A stretch of 64,000 bases of DNA. Source: Nageia nagi. Its lineage: Eukaryota; Pinophyta. The DNA is taken from positions 33,356,001-33,420,000 of the forward strand of contig JBITNC010000001.1 of the NCBI GenBank assembly GCA_050084985.1, written 5' to 3'. Position numbers and translations under genes: made by a program. The notes under the pieces were generated by a model that had not been told where the DNA came from, ran no database searches, and was given only the letters and a program-made list of their open reading frames with translations. Positions 23,640-35,599 of this stretch are shown piece after piece (positions within the stretch are counted from its first letter, which is position 1; each line of letters opens with the position of its first letter).

Positions 23640-24570
23640 CAAATAAGGTGTTGCAAATGAAGATTGGAAAAAGGCCATGGAGGATAAGATTGAACATATC
23701 CAAAAGAATAAATCCTAGGAGCTTATCCCTCCTCTAAAGAATCAGAATGTTATTGGAGTTAAATGGATCTATAAGCTCAAGTACAATACTGATGGTAACA
23801 TTCTAAACATAAGGCTTGATTGGTGGCTAAGAGCTATGTTCAGAAGGAAGGGCTTGATTATAAATAGATATTTGCACCAGTTGCTAGAATTGGAATAGTT
23901 TGCTCTCTTCTTGCTTTAACAACATATGTTAGTCTTAGTTTGTACCAAATGGATGTCAAGTTTGCCTTTTTCAATGGATATTTAAAGAAAGAAGTATATA
24001 TACATAAACCTTAATGAGTCACTTTTGCTAGCCATGAAGATAAAGTGTACAACCTAAAGAAAGTTTTCCATGATCCCAAGTAGGCACCAATATCTTGGTA
24101 CTCCCAACTTGACACCTACTTCCATTTGAATGGTTAGAAGAGGTGCTCCATGGAAGCTACCCTATATAATAAGGTATATGACCATGCATCAACATTTGTT
24201 TATATGTTGATGATATTATCTTCATGAGCACTTCTTCCTCTATGTTGCATACATTCAAGACTACTATGATTAAGGAGTTTTAGATGAGTGATTTGGGTGA
24301 CATGCAATACTTTCTTGATATGAAAGTTCAACAATCATCCTACAACATCTTCATCACTTAGTACAAGTATGTTGATGACATGTTTGTCAGGTTTTCCATG
24401 AAGGATTGCAAACCTATTAACACTCTAGTAGTTCTTGATACCAAACTCATGAAGGAGGATTCTACTTCTCTTATGGATGCCACTTTGCACCAATTATTTA
24501 TTGGTAGTATGATGTATCTTATAGCTACTCAACCAGACATCATGTATGCAGTTAGCCTTATGGATTGATT
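23640..24570 (+). pseudogene. Copia reverse transcriptase
   Basis: The frames read WKKAMEDKIEHIQKNKS, NVIGVKWIYKLKYNTDG and YQMDVKFAFFNGYL in turn, with frame changes. YVDDIIFMS at about 24203-24230 keeps both active-site Asp residues. The open piece at 24380-24568 holds MKDCKPINTL and IATQPDIMYAVSLM from the end of the domain. Confidence 0.85.
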
Positions 24571-24599
24571 CATGCATTCTCCACATGAATCTTATTAAA

Positions 24600-25140
24600 A
24601 CATAGACAAGAGGATCCTCTAGTATATTAATGGCACCAAATTCTTTGGTATATGGTATAAATCCTCTAATTCTAACATCCTTGAGGCCTACATAGATGTT
24701 TATTAGGTTGGAATTCTTGATGATAGTCTATGATTTATTCTTTTCTGGCTCTCTTATCTCATGGAGCAACAAGAAGCAACAAACTATTGCTCTTTCTATT
24801 GTTGAAGTATAATACATGGCTACCTCTTCTTCTTGCACCCAATCCATTTGGATGGCTTAGTTGTTTGAAGACTTGAGTTTGTCCCCTTCCCTATCCATTC
24901 CCATTCATTATGATAACACCAACACCATTACTATGACCAAGAACCCTATGTTTCATAGTCAAAGTATGTATATCAACATTCGACATCATTTTATGTAAGA
25001 CTTGATGATTGATGGATTTGTTAAATTCATATTTTGTAAGTATGAAGATCAACTTACAGATATTTTCACTAAGGCTCTACCTAAGGATCAATTCCTTAGT
25101 CTTCGAAATCAGCTTGGAGTTCAATCCATTCCATTAAGGG
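24600..25140 (+). pseudogene. Copia RNase H
   Basis: The region after RT includes YIDVY for the first Asp motif, SLSYLMEQQEAT-like pieces in shifted frames, and the closing HHFM-LMIDGFVKFIFCKYED, QLTDIFTKALPKDQFLSLRN. The last piece is the standard copia C-terminus. A purine tract (AAGGGGGAGAA, 25137-25146) follows and starts second-strand synthesis. Confidence 0.8.
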
Positions 25141-25146
25141 GGAGAA

Positions 25147-26362
25147 TGAAGGAATTTAAAATTCCAACTTCTACTACATTTTTGCTTTCTTCTCTAAGTG
25201 GATCTATAATTTGTCAGTTCTTGTGGAGTTTTCAACACTCCATTTTCTTCTTGTATAAATAGGAATTTTGTTTCTTATTTTAAGTAATGCTTTTGATGTA
25301 ATTTTATGTTAGTAATTTTTGACTATAATACAAAGCATTCATATTTTCTCTACAATACCTTATGGTTATGTGGTGTGTTTTCTTTTTTCAAATCTTGTAT
25401 GCAGATCTTCATAGAAGTGTTTTATCTCTATTCTAAGGTGATATTTCTCTATTTGTGATCATTTTAGTTGTATGGATATCTATTAGATTTCCATTTTTAA
25501 CAATAATTTTGATACTTTTATGATTGTGACAAACTACCTTGTATTGTATCAATTTGCTTTCGAGAGCTAAAACTTTCATTATAGATTTGCATTTTGTGTG
25601 ATTCCTTTTTGGTTGGATAACCACTTTCAATACCTTTCTAACCATATGTATTTTTCCATACATTGTTGGTGGAACACACTTAAAAATCATAAAATACAAA
25701 ACCTTTTTTTTTTTTTTTTGCATTTTTGCATTTTTGCTCAGCGAGCTCTAGAATTCTTTTACTTCAAGCTCACTTTTGACCTTTCAAATTTCTTGAACTT
25801 CTCTTGGACCTTCACCATTATATGGAAAATTTAATGTTGATCAATTTGATGGGTCATAGTGTTAGGTTTTGTTAAGAACCATAAATTTTATGGGCTTCAA
25901 ATTTCATTCAACCCTTGCTAACATCATCACACTTCAGACTATGAATTTCGCACTTTGGTATCAATTCTACACTCCAAATCTGCCTACTAATGTCATTACT
26001 TTCTGGACTATGAATTTCTCACTTTTAATTTTTTTGGAGTTCCAAAAAAATTTAGGCAACCAAAAACTCTCAAAACTTCAACATTTTTATTTTTGGTCAA
26101 TATTTTGACTTTTTCGAAGTTCCAACAAGTTCTACTTGATCAAAAACTCTGACATTTTCATTTTTCTCTATTTGTAGAGATTTGGTATAGTTGTTTTTCA
26201 TACAAAAACTTCAAATTAACTTTTTTGGAGTTCTAACAAGTCTTTGCCAACCAGAAACTTTTGAAACTTTGATATTTTCATTGTATCAAAGCTTGGAGCC
26301 TTGAGCCTCCAAAATTCTTTAATTAGTATTAGAGCTCTTGTCTTGAGCCTATAAATTCTTCA
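25147..26362 (+). repeat. 3' LTR of plus-strand copia element
   Basis: It starts with TGAAGGAATT right after the polypurine tract AAGGGGGAGAA and ends TTCTTCA. It matches 19850-21114. A poly-T run (about 25703-25720) and a second T run just outside (26428-26440) are present. Length is 1216 bases. Confidence 0.8.
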
Positions 26363-26953
26363 ATAAGTACTCCACCACTTAGAACATAAATATTACAAGT
26401 ACTTGACTAAGTTCTTTGCACGAGATTTTTTTTTTTTTTTGGTTGACATTAAGGGGTAGTTTTTACCTCCTCTATATGTTTTTGGGGTCATTTTTAAATT
26501 GTCCCCTAAAAAATCACCAATAAAACCCAAAAAGTAGGTGGTTAAAAATCGTTGCACCAAAATCATCTCAAATTGCCTGCCTCCAAAGCCCATTTTTGGT
26601 TTAGTGTAAGTGAATGTGAGAGATAACCATAACCAGTAACACAGGGTTCAAAAACCTTGAAACTTATGTTGATATTAGTTTAAAGTAAGTTTTTGTAGGT
26701 CAATGTTATTTTGTTTTCTAGTCATATTTGGATAAATAAATTTTGTATTTATTTAATTAAAAAAATAAAATTTAGGTCTCTACACTTACTTTTGGTTTAT
26801 ACTCAGAACTTTTTAATGTATAAATAATAGTAAAAAAAGATGCAATTCAATGTCTTGCTATTCTCATTTTATGATGACTTGACTTTTAGCCTTACCTTAT
26901 TATTACATAAGTAGTTCATTCATTCATCTAATGCAAAAAAATTGCATTACTAG
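26363..26953. other. Intergenic, no gene seen
   Basis: AT-rich sequence right of the copia LTR. No domain on either strand. It holds one T run near 26430 and nothing else I can name. Confidence 0.6.
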
Positions 26954-27099
26954 CTTAGATATTTTAGATATATATCCAAAATCATCAAAAGGTATCAATA
27001 TAGGGGTATCTATATCTGTTTGAAAGAGTAGTTTCAAGATAGATGCCTCGTGATTGATACCTCTCGATATTTTTAAATATATATGTAAGATATCTAAAC
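26954..27099. repeat. Long imperfect inverted repeat (MITE-like hairpin)
   Basis: The left arm (about 26954-27022) and the reverse complement of the right arm (about 27031-27099) align over about 65 bases at roughly three quarters identity. Both carry TTAGATAT, ATATATAT and AGGTATCAAT in the same order. The whole can fold as one hairpin with a short loop near 27025. It could be a small foldback transposon; a small-RNA precursor is also possible. Confidence 0.6.
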
Positions 27100-27660
27100 T
27101 AATTCTAATAAATAATGCTTTACAATAAATATTTTAAATAATATTTAGAAATCTTTTTAAAAATTAATTTTCTTTAAATTTAATTATTTTAAATTACTAT
27201 AAAGTAATATATAATTGTTATGCTAAAATTGGTAAGTATTAAATTTTAGAAAAATTCCATAAATCCTCAAAATCTCAAAGTTCTCTCAAAATTCTAAAGA
27301 AATATCTTTCAAAAATAAAAAAATATTTGAAAACATAACTAAAATTTAAATATCTATAACATAATTGAATTTTTAATTTTATCACTTTTGTTATTGCTTT
27401 TGAATATAATAATAATTATAATTAACATGAATCTAAAATAAACTTTGGAATCATTTATAAGTATGTTGTCCATTTGTTTTTTAATTTACAAGAATGCAAC
27501 ATTTTATTGTCAATAAAGTTAAATCAATCCATAGTATAGTTAAATTTTATTTATAATAATAAAAAATTATATTTGTACTTTAATACATTGTAAACGATAT
27601 CTCTCACTAAGTCCTCCAATCAAATAAAAATTTAATCGCAAAATTGTTTGTTTCCTCCAG
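27100..27660. other. Very AT-rich intergenic stretch
   Basis: Long A and T runs, no coding signal, no clear repeat. The GC content rises from about 27660 toward the BAHD gene. Confidence 0.6.
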
Positions 27661-27799
27661 TGTAATATGTTTCGCAGTGCCGCAAGCATGATGACATCAA
27701 TTTTCCCTCTCTTTCTTCTGTGCATTTTCACTCCACCAGATGGAAGCCACAGAAGTCTAGTTGTTGTCGATGGTAGACATGAACGTGAACGAGTCTCAA

Positions 27800-27946
27800 A
27801 CAACAAATTGTACGAGCTGAAGCTTTTGCACTTATCAAAACGACACATTGTACGAGCTGGAGCTTTTTCACTAGTCAAAGCGACACATTGTACGAGCTGA
27901 AGCTTTTTCACTAATCAAAACAACACATTGTAGGAGCTGAAGCTAT
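27800..27946. repeat. 40-bp minisatellite, 3-4 units
   Basis: The core ATTGTACGAGCTGAAGCTTT recurs with starts at 27807, 27847, 27887 and 27927, exactly 40 bases apart. Each unit ends CACTAATCAAAACGACAC or a close variant. A partial CAGCTTTTTCACTAATCAAA lies again near 27988. The unit length is not a multiple of three, so coding use is unlikely. It lies about 430 bases past the stop codon of the BAHD gene. Confidence 0.9.
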
Positions 27947-28375
27947 GGAAACCTTTAGAATCAGGCCAACGCTACTTTACGTATTTCAGCTTTTTCACTA
28001 ATCAAAACTCTGAATTATGTAAAGTGGATAGTCCCTAATCCACTTTATCCAAACTTAAAAATTTACATTTTACTTTATTTTAAGTTACTTTTTACTTTAA
28101 AACAACATATGCTCTATATATATAATATGAACTTAAAATTAAATAATCATGATAATATTGGTCAGAGCAATATTTTTGTGAATCCATAATTCTGACAGCA
28201 TTACAATCACAAATATATTAATAATTTTCAAAGCATCATCATAACAAATATATTAAAACAGCTAGACATATCATGTAAAAAGGAGATACACACATTATTA
28301 ACACTACGCTCGTTCATTCCACTTTCCAAATTAATTCCACCTTTGTCGTAAGATAGTAAAAGTAAATCCATCGAA

Positions 28376-29717
28376 TTAATCTTGCGTGGCAAAAATAAAC
28401 TCTTGGTCTTTCTCCAAAGCATCCATGGTCGACGGCGCCAGGCATATTTCCAAGTCCACACTTCCGTCTCTTGCCTTCCCCGGATACGCGTGGATCTTCC
28501 CATCAATCTTATTCGCCTTTCCACTCCTCACGGCTACCGCCTTTCCCCATCCGAAATCCGTCTCGTACACTCTAAATCGTGGTGAACTTCCCAACTGCAA
28601 ACAGTTACTGTTGAATGTATCCAACCGGATGAGAACGGGATTCTTCTCCCATTCTTGAAGCCGTTGTCTAATAGCCTCATCTCCATGCTCCGCAATTATA
28701 CCGTGAAGAATGCCGGCAGGGAACGAGATGCCCTCACTTCCAAGCTGCCCTGCGTTAACGGTCACGCTAAGGCCCTGAATACCATTGCCAAAATAAGAAG
28801 TGGGTAACGGAGGAACCAGTCGGCTACGGCAATTCACCGACATCCCGAAGGTGGTGGGCTCATTCGGTTGCAGCCCGCGCGCCCGCGTCACCGCCTTCCA
28901 CACGTGACCGCAGAGAGCCTGAAGCGAAGAGATCGGAATCGACGAGCCCCGATTTGCCTCTTCCTTCAACCCCCTCACCCTTTCCTTGCTAAAATGGAAA
29001 AACTTCACACGTAGAGGAGGCTGGTTAAACCGCGGGATGTCCCTGTCCAAGTCAAGTTTTGGCCCCAGGGTGGACCCGGCGCCAAGAAGAGAACGGCTTA
29101 TCGGAAATCTTATCCGATCCCCTGCAGAGATCGGCCCAAGAATTGAAAAAGTGCCAGAGAGCGGCTCCGTCAGCGAGAGCGTGATTATACGTGCATGCCA
29201 CCGAAATCCCGTCGCGGAGTTTGGTGACCTGAATAACTAGCAACGGCAGGCAGTGCCCCTCCACGTTAACGGCGCCGTTTAACGCAAACAGCTGCTCAAC
29301 GGCGGGCGTTACGTCCGGTTTGGTAAGGTCGGCGATGGCGATGTCGTCTGCAGAGGCTTCGACGAACTCGGCACCGGCGTCGTTGCAGTCGATGTAAATC
29401 CCGCCGTCAGAAGGAGACGTGAAGAGGCGTCCGGCGAAGGGATAAAAGTATACAAGAACTTGGGAGAGACTCTGCGCCAAAACCTCTACCGCAGAGGAGA
29501 TACTATCGGCGGGGATTTGGTAGAGAAGTCCCTTTTGATTATAGTGCACCATCATCAATCGTAGATCCAGGCAGGAAAGTTTTATGCGGTGATGTTGAGA
29601 TGGAAGAGCCGGGAATACGGTGCGTGTGCCATCTATGCGTATGGCTTTGTTTTGGTCGGAGGCAACAGAGGAAGAAGAGATGGGCAAGGGAGAGTTGGGT
29701 GTGGTATCAGTCGCCAT
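28376..29717 (-). CDS. BAHD acyltransferase, one-base frameshift (possible pseudogene)
   Basis: BAHD enzymes move acyl groups from CoA thioesters to alcohols or amines of secondary metabolites, cutin precursors or polyamines in the cytosol. The catalytic motif HALADG (His about 179, Asp about 183) and the structural motif DFGWGKA (about 387) are intact, with YPFAGRL and GNGIQG between family landmarks. The ATG at 29717 sits in a good context (ATGGCG). Total length is 1342 bases, equal to 446 residues plus stop plus one extra base. The extra base is in the A run complementary to TTTT at 29057-29060: HPGAK is followed by a stop in one frame, and LDLDRDIPRF continues in the next. There is no intron. 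Sequence resembles the Arabidopsis At3g50280/EPS1-like group; the substrate is unknown. The shift may be a recent mutation or an assembly error. Confidence 0.9.
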
Positions 29718-29854
29718 GACAATTTGATATGCGGGCACATAAGAGAGAAGACGTATGCGTGTAAATGTCGTAGATCAATATCTATTAGAGAAAGTCGAAG
29801 CTGAATCTGTGTGCCGTGCCGGGTCAGACTTTAGCTGAAGTTAGGAATATGAGG

Positions 29855-29880
29855 CTGTATTTTATTATAATGACGTGAGG
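29855..29880 (-). promoter_or_regulatory. TATA-like box and ACGT element before the BAHD gene
   Basis: On the minus strand the order is CCTCACGTCA, then TTATAATAAAATA. The first holds an ACGT core of the kind bound by bZIP factors. The second is a reasonable TATA box about 140 bases before the ATG, leaving a 5' leader of about 110 bases. This is a motif match only. Confidence 0.4.
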
Positions 29881-29889
29881 TCTACATCG

Positions 29890-31520
29890 AATTCGACCGT
29901 TAACATTAGTCTATTTTTGTAAGTATCCTACCAACGTTAACATTGGAGTGCAAAATAGCTATTTAAAAAAAAGGAGGTGTATCTTTTGTTATGTTAGCTA
30001 TATTTTATACTACTACAAATGATAATAAAGACAACAAAAAAATGCAACACTAATACATACATAAGACATGAATTACAAATAAATAACATTTCAAAAATAG
30101 TAAAACACTCACATTTGAATATTATTTATGACTAAAATCAAAATAGCTTGTCTTTATATATATATATATATATATATAATAGCTTTGATATAACCCTTTA
30201 TATATCAAAAAACGTGGAGAGATATCATTTCGAGGCGTTTATCTTGGATAAATTGATAGGTTCAAGCTATGGCTTGAATAAATCCTTCATGAATTTGAAA
30301 CTGGAAAAGTTAGTTGAACTGTTGCATATGACGTATCTTCACAGCAGTAAAAGAAAGAACATTGAGCATGGCCCTCACCATTCTTTGTAAGTATGAACTG
30401 GAGAGACTGAACTTGTGTTCTTTCTTCTCTTAAATAAAATTTATGTATTTTTTCATCCTCTTAAATATTTTTGAAATTTTTTAGTTATATTTTTTATTAT
30501 ACCTATAATATTTTTTTCTTATACCATAAAATTATAATATTATGACAGAACGCATACACAACAGTTTTCGGCAAGAGGTTTACCGAGCCTAGCAAAAAAC
30601 TATGGCAATAATGTGCATTCACTACATGTATTGACAACCATATAAAATAATGTTATGGATGACTGTATTGACTCTGTTAAAGTATAAATATCAATCTACT
30701 TATTCAAATATCAAAGTAGAAGTGCATTGGCACTGCGTGGTGGAGATGCATGGCAAATTGAAAACCACGAAATGTGATGGAAACAATATAAACTAAATTA
30801 ATTTGGTATAATGGGGATTTTATGATCTTGTGTTGATTTTATTGAATAACTTTCTAATGAAAAGAAGGCATCAACAACGAATATGTTAGACCAAGACATG
30901 TAAAACTTTGTGAATTCAGAGCATTTTTTGATAAAGTTTTATGCGAACAGCAAGATAAGAAGCGCAAAAGAATTCAGAGTATAAATTGTATGTAAAATAA
31001 GAAATATTACAGTAAAAATATATTTACAATAGCAGAGAATTAACTTACAATAAAATTAAAGTTCTCTTCTATTTTTACAATCTTTTGTTCCAACTTTGCT
31101 TGTTCGAATTCATTGCATCTCTCGATTGATTTGGGAATGAATTTTTATGATGTTTGATATTCTTCCTTCCATTTATATAATAATTTTTGAAAAGATGTGT
31201 CTTTTAATATTTCAGTCGACTATATAATTTTAATTTTAAAAAAATTATTTTTTCGCCAATTGTTTAACAGATGGACTCACATGCGACATTTTGCTCCCCC
31301 ACTCCACCCCCCATGTTGCAGCTGTAGAAATGCCTCTCGACGTAATAAAGAGTATATTGAATATATTTTACACTAACAAAAGGTATAATTTATGCATTCT
31401 TGATGCTTTGGGAATTATTGCCAGTTTTCTTGGTTATGAAGTGTGGATCCTAGTCCTCGAAAGAGAGGGTCTTCTCATTCTAGTATTCTCCTTAAGAAAA
31501 AAAGATTTATTTATCTAACC
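29890..31520. other. Upstream flank of BAHD gene, no gene seen
   Basis: AT-rich sequence with a short (TA)n run at 30156-30178. Open stretches at 30148-30390 and 31291-31518 have no recognisable motif and I do not call them genes. No repeat with another part of the window was noticed. Confidence 0.55.
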
Positions 31521-33479
31521 CTGAGTTTCTTTATACCACTTTTTATTATGCTATCACATGTTTGTTAAATTCTTACAAAACACCTAATATGTTGCCATTC
31601 TTGTCTTTTCTATGATGTTCATCATATCTTAATTTTTTTTGGATGGTTAATTATTTTTGAATCTCCTCCAATTATTTTATTTTATCTGATAATTCTTCTT
31701 CAATTTCCTCATTTTCCTCTTCCTATTGGTCAAGTTATTTTTTTTATCTCCTTATTCTCTTCCTTATGATTTATACATTTAATGTTGACCACTTCAAGTT
31801 CTTCTCTCAATTTCACTGTAAGTAAAACATGGTTAGATTAGTATCCATTTGATTGCAATATTTTTATTTATCTTAAATTTTGAACTCAATAGTAGTACTC
31901 ACCTATTTCCTTATTAAACTAATTAGTTTGGTCAATAAGAATGGTATCCATAAAGGGATTCTCAATGTCCATCATTTGCTAGTCTCCTTGTTCCTCTTCT
32001 TCATCTTTACTTTCATATTTTTCTCCTTATTTTCCTTCACCTTTGACTTCTTCTTGTATCTATTATTCATTTCATTCTCCTTCTTACATCTCCTCATCAA
32101 GTTCTTCCTCTATGGCCTATATGAGTTATTCCTCATTATAAATATCTATGAGGTGTGGGTGAGCATTTTCCCTTTAATCAATGTATAATCTTAATTAAAT
32201 GATATTGTCCTTTATTCTTATTTACCACTCTCATTCCTTAAGCCATCATCTTGAGGAGGAATCTATTGAGTGATTTTTCTTTCCTACCCTGTTAATAGGC
32301 AAATGAATTTGCAAGGCTTACAAAAGATATCAACACCTAGGTGGAAGGGCATTATCCCTACACACTATGAGGACTAGTTACCTCAAAGGTGTTGTGAAAT
32401 GGATATGCAAGAATAAACTCAGGAGACTAGTTAGGATGTTTAAAGCTATTTCCAACTCTAATAAAATTTATTAACTAAGGACTTAGAGTATCCTTATTCT
32501 AGGAAAAAGTAATTTCTCTTGACTAAACAAATAAATAGGTTGCAAAAACCATAAAAAAGTAAAAAACAAAAGAAAATATGTAGACTAGATGGTGGTATGT
32601 GCATAGAGCACAAATGCATATGATCTCATCGATAGGTGCAAGGATTGGGATCTATTTCTCTTGGACTTGTTATGTATTCCATGCACTCTATTTCAACTTC
32701 ACTAGCCAACAACACGAATGGGCTAGTGCAAGGAGCGTGAAGTAATGGAAAGGATGGTAAGAGGTAGGTCATGGACTGTAGATCTTCAATGATGGAGTGA
32801 AGTTTCTATGCTAAACCACATAAGAGAGCCATCACCAATTGCATAAGTCTAACATGCAAACTATGTACTATTGCAAGTCAAAGTTTACTTAAAATCACTT
32901 CAAAGGGTATTCAACTACTCTTTTATCCACCTCAACACAAGGTTTATGAAATGATCCAAGCATCTTAAGCAAAACCAAATATCAATATCATCCTTTCAAT
33001 CAAGATATATAATAAGCATTCACATGTTCATAGTTCCAACAATGGGAGCATTCACCACTAAATTACTTAAGATAATACCAAATTCACAAATGGAGCAACT
33101 ATTTTTATTAGAAAATATTAATTAAGTTCTCATAAGTGAAAAAAGTCTAATTCTCTAATAAATGAGCCCTTAGGGGATATAAATAGTTTTTTGGCAATTC
33201 AAAGTATTTTTGATACCTTAATTATGTCCTTCAAGAAAAATGAATGAGGTCCAATAATAAACCACCACATGATGTTATAAGATCTCTTCCAAACTTGTGG
33301 GAGAAAATCTTCATCCATCACAAGTTTGGGAATAAAATAATAATTTAGTCTTTTGCAAAAAATAAAATATTTTGGTAAAAATAAAATAAAATGAACTATG
33401 ATAATGATGAACCTAAGGATGCAACTCTATCCTCAAAATCCTTGTTCAAGAATTTGATCGTGAACTACAAAACATGAAC

Positions 33480-34900
33480 CATCTCTAAGGTCTTCCCAAA
33501 GTTCTTTGTCACACAACCTTCAACCTTGCTGATGATCTTCTCCATTTTTAACTTCCAAGCATGAGCCTTCAACATATGCCTAGCATGTTTCCTAGTCTGA
33601 TATCCATTGATATCCTTAGTTAGCAATAAACTCTAAAGTATATGCCTCACTTCAACCACCACTTCATTTGATTCTCTGATGGTGGTGTCTTCCTCAAGGA
33701 ACTTGACTTCATATTCAATCTACTCCAACCTTTAGTTTGCCTTATCATTAATCTTCCTGACTTTCTTGCTCACTGTCTAAAATCGAGTAGTCATTTACTG
33801 TACACCCCCAAATAAAACTAATAATCATCACATAAAATAGCATCTTTTGGTCTATGATTTCAAGTCATTTGAAAGTTATCAACAATAGGTATTTGAGACT
33901 CTAATCTCCTCAGGAAAACCATTTTATTTGTCATAATCCCTTTCAAATAATCCTCTTCAATGGAGATCTTTTGCAAGGCCTCTACAAACTATGCCACCAC
34001 TACTATTACTTCTTTAACTAACTCTTCTTTAATGATTACCAATCCCTCCTTTAGCAGTTTCAACTTCTTAAGCTCTTCAAGGGCTACCTTTATGGATTCT
34101 ATCTCTCGTGTCAATCTTCTCTGGGTGGCTAACTCCTTTAGGCTCTTAATATCTTTCTCCTTTTATAGCCCATCCTTGGTGATTACATATGTATTGGGTA
34201 TGATAGAGTGCTTCCTACCCATAATTTCTATAGCGCCTATATTGATGATTTGGTTGATTTGCTTGAGGTATTTAGGCTTTTGTGGGTTAGTCTTTTATGT
34301 GTATGCGGTCTTGATGTGAAATGCATTGTTGATTATGTGTACATATGTATGGATATTCTATGGGCAAGTGGAGCTCTCTCCTACTTAATCATTAGCTTCA
34401 ACATCTCCAAACTCCTCTCTTACATCAATGTTCAAGATATCAAGGTACTTATCTATATCAACACCCCACTCATCATTTGGTGGTGGCTTGTGGGTTTCAA
34501 TAATTATTTCATGGGTAATTATGATATTTTTCTTTTATCTCTTTAATGGTATTACCTCATTGTTAACAATATCTTTAGCTATTTTGGAGGATTATGATTA
34601 TGGAGCTATCTTTAGCTGTGTTCTTTAAGGAACTAATTCAAAGATTGAGCTCTTTCCTCTTCTATAATATGTGGAAGGATTCAATAAAGTAGACTTTTGT
34701 ACTACCTCCAAAATCTGTAAAGACACCTTCTAAGCATCTAGAATCTGAATAGGTTAACCTTGTATCTCTCCTTATTCACCATCCACTTTTCATTTATCCT
34801 CTCTATCTTCTTCAAAAACTTCATCCATCGCACTAGAGGATGGGAAACTTGATGGTGGAATAACTGTAGATGGGTATTATACTAGCTCTCTAGGGAATCT
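33480..34900 (-). pseudogene. Unknown element protein, coiled-coil part
   Basis: The minus-strand frame is rich in Lys, Glu, Leu and Ile with heptad-like spacing. Examples are RRLTREIESIKVALEELKKL, KLLKEGLVIIKEELVKEVIV, then FLEEDTTIRESNEVVVEVR. An acidic stretch (DEVFEEDREDK) precedes it near 34800. The plan of domain, acidic linker, coiled coil matches the Tat-like 3' ORF. Plus-strand open stretches in this interval are shadows. Confidence 0.45.
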
Positions 34901-35599
34901 TTATGGAGGTGATGGATCTTTCTCTCTATTCCTTACATACCTGACTACCTTGTATGTTGTCACATGTTTCAATTCCTTCATATCATGCTCATTCATGGTC
35001 TCTCTTACCTATTTGATAAGTGTCTCCATTGTGTTTCTACCATGCATAAAAGAATACTGACCAATTAACTCTTCATTCATTAGGGGGTACTATGTGATTC
35101 TAGATGTAGACTCTTATTATCTCTTCCCCTTGGACTACTACAACCTCTTATCTATAATGGCTTCAATGGTCCTTTGTTGCTTTTGGTCTTGTTCTTACAA
35201 TTTGGCATGAATATTCTTCATCTCCACCTCACTACTCACATTTCTAAATAGCTCCTCATCTCCAAGTGGCTTAATCTCATAATCTCTTTTGTGCTCCTTC
35301 ATGTAGACATTATGGATTCTATACTCAGGGTCATAGTGGTTGATGATATTTCTCCAACTCCTCTTTCATTATATCTACATCCATCCAAGTCTTGCATTGC
35401 TATTCTCTTACTATGATTAGTAGGTTAGAGGTGGTTGATTTCTTATGCCATATGTACTCATGCAAAAAGGTAAACTACCTTATTATCTCCATAATGATCA
35501 ATTTGTTGCTAACATATCTTGATAGTTGGTAAGACTCTATAATTGAAACAATAATTGTGATGTAGGAATAACACTGATGGTGTATGAAGAAATCTCCAT

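Larger units (their letters stand above)
19850..26362 (+). mobile_element. Ty1/copia retrotransposon with both LTRs
   Basis: Direct repeats of about 1.2 kb (19850-21114 and 25147-26362) flank gag, protease, integrase, RT and RNase H in copia order. A primer-binding site follows the left LTR and a polypurine tract precedes the right one. Element length is about 6.5 kb. Coding parts are interrupted by many stops and frame changes. I could not establish a target-site duplication because the left edge is uncertain. Confidence 0.9.

Noticed and set aside
19838-26373. GTACTCC on both sides of the plus-strand copia element as a target duplication
   Set aside because: It is seven bases long and not directly next to the LTR edges, so chance is more likely.
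27667-27900. Small secreted-like protein with hydrophobic start
   Set aside because: The frame runs into the 40-base minisatellite, whose unit length does not keep the frame. No homologous motif is seen.
28382-29240. Plus-strand open stretches across the BAHD gene
   Set aside because: They are shadows on the opposite strand of a GC-richer coding region and carry no domain.
29718-29738. Seven-residue N-terminal extension of the BAHD protein
   Set aside because: It would start at GTG, not ATG. The ATG at 29717 has a better context and fits family length.
31880-32188. Plus-strand hydrophobic Phe-rich membrane protein
   Set aside because: It is the complement of a Lys/Glu-rich minus-strand stretch; its hydrophobicity comes from T-rich composition.
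33960-34628. Plus-strand hydrophobic proteins
   Set aside because: The minus strand has a better coiled-coil frame here, and the plus-strand frames overlap one another without motifs.
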